Below, one piece after another: positions 5,581-5,628 of a stretch of DNA of 5,628 bases. Where the stretch lies: positions 1 through 5,628 of the forward strand of contig DFIS01000068.1 in the NCBI GenBank assembly GCA_002372175.1, given 5' to 3'. Position 1 is the first letter of the stretch. Each line of letters starts with the position of its first letter. The position numbers were made by a program, and so were the translations under genes. Under the pieces are notes generated by a model. That model made no database searches, had not been told where the DNA came from, and saw only the letters and a list, made by a program, of their open reading frames with translations. The DNA is from Solobacterium sp. UBA3691 (GTDB lineage Bacteria; Bacillota_I; Bacilli_A; Erysipelotrichales; Erysipelotrichaceae).

Positions 5581-5628
5581 GGGGTTTTAGCTCAGCTGGG
5601 AGAGCACCTGCTTTGCAAGCAGGGGGTC
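5581..5628 (+). tRNA. tRNA-Ala (anticodon UGC), 5' part only
   Basis: The window ends after 48 nt of this tRNA. Visible parts are the acceptor 5' strand GGGGTTT (5581-5587), D-arm GCTC...GAGC (5590-5605), anticodon arm CCTGC-TTTGCAA-GCAGG (5607-5623) with TGC at 5614-5616, and the start of the variable loop. G3 is present, but its U70 partner, the main alanine identity pair, is off the window. It is cotranscribed with tRNA-Ile, 20 nt upstream. Confidence 0.94.

Overview
The window reads as an ordinary housekeeping stretch of a Bacillota (Firmicutes) chromosome. The rRNA leader has the TGATCTTTGAAAACTGAAC element common upstream of Firmicutes 16S genes. Genes have strong GA-rich Shine-Dalgarno sequences, promoters are sigma-A-like, tRNA-Ile encodes its CCA, and the membrane glycosyltransferase-like protein and RNase Z-like hydrolase are of types I associate with gut Clostridia and Erysipelotrichia. 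An erysipelotrichial host is possible, but the sequence alone does not settle the family. Coding DNA looks balanced to slightly AT-rich, intergenic DNA is clearly AT-rich, and GATC is conspicuously frequent in the genes.

Layout. At the left edge a 16S rRNA gene runs leftward off the window, with only about 43 bases of its 5' end present. Its leader and two tandem promoters (P1 and P2, both TTGCAA with a 17-bp spacer) fill positions 44-298. Upstream and in the same direction lie a MATE-family multidrug/toxin exporter (1236-2615) and a LysR-type regulator (323-1207). They are 28 bp apart and probably form one operon driven by a TTGACA promoter near 2717-2745. A 293-bp AT-rich divergent region (2616-2908) separates them from a rightward polytopic membrane protein of the PF10131 (PTPS-related, GT-C-like) type at 2909-4597. 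This overlaps tail-to-tail by 55 bp with a leftward RNase Z-like metallo-beta-lactamase-fold hydrolase (4543-5340). On the right, a strong extended -10 promoter drives a rightward tRNA cluster: complete tRNA-Ile(GAU), then tRNA-Ala(UGC) cut by the window end.

How the genes work together. The MATE-LysR pair looks like an exporter with its own regulator. The membrane protein and the hydrolase have no obvious pathway link beyond position. The stable-RNA genes at the two ends are transcribed away from each other, so the protein genes sit between an rrn operon and a separately promoted tRNA-Ile/tRNA-Ala unit.

No mobile element, CRISPR array, phage gene, toxin-antitoxin pair or defence system is visible, and I see no convincing new system. 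The best leads are a duplicated two-part motif in the divergent intergenic region, a possible altered metal site in the RNase Z-like protein, a GATC excess of about 3.5-fold, a candidate antisense terminator in the rrn leader, and the Ile-Ala tRNA pair with its own promoter.
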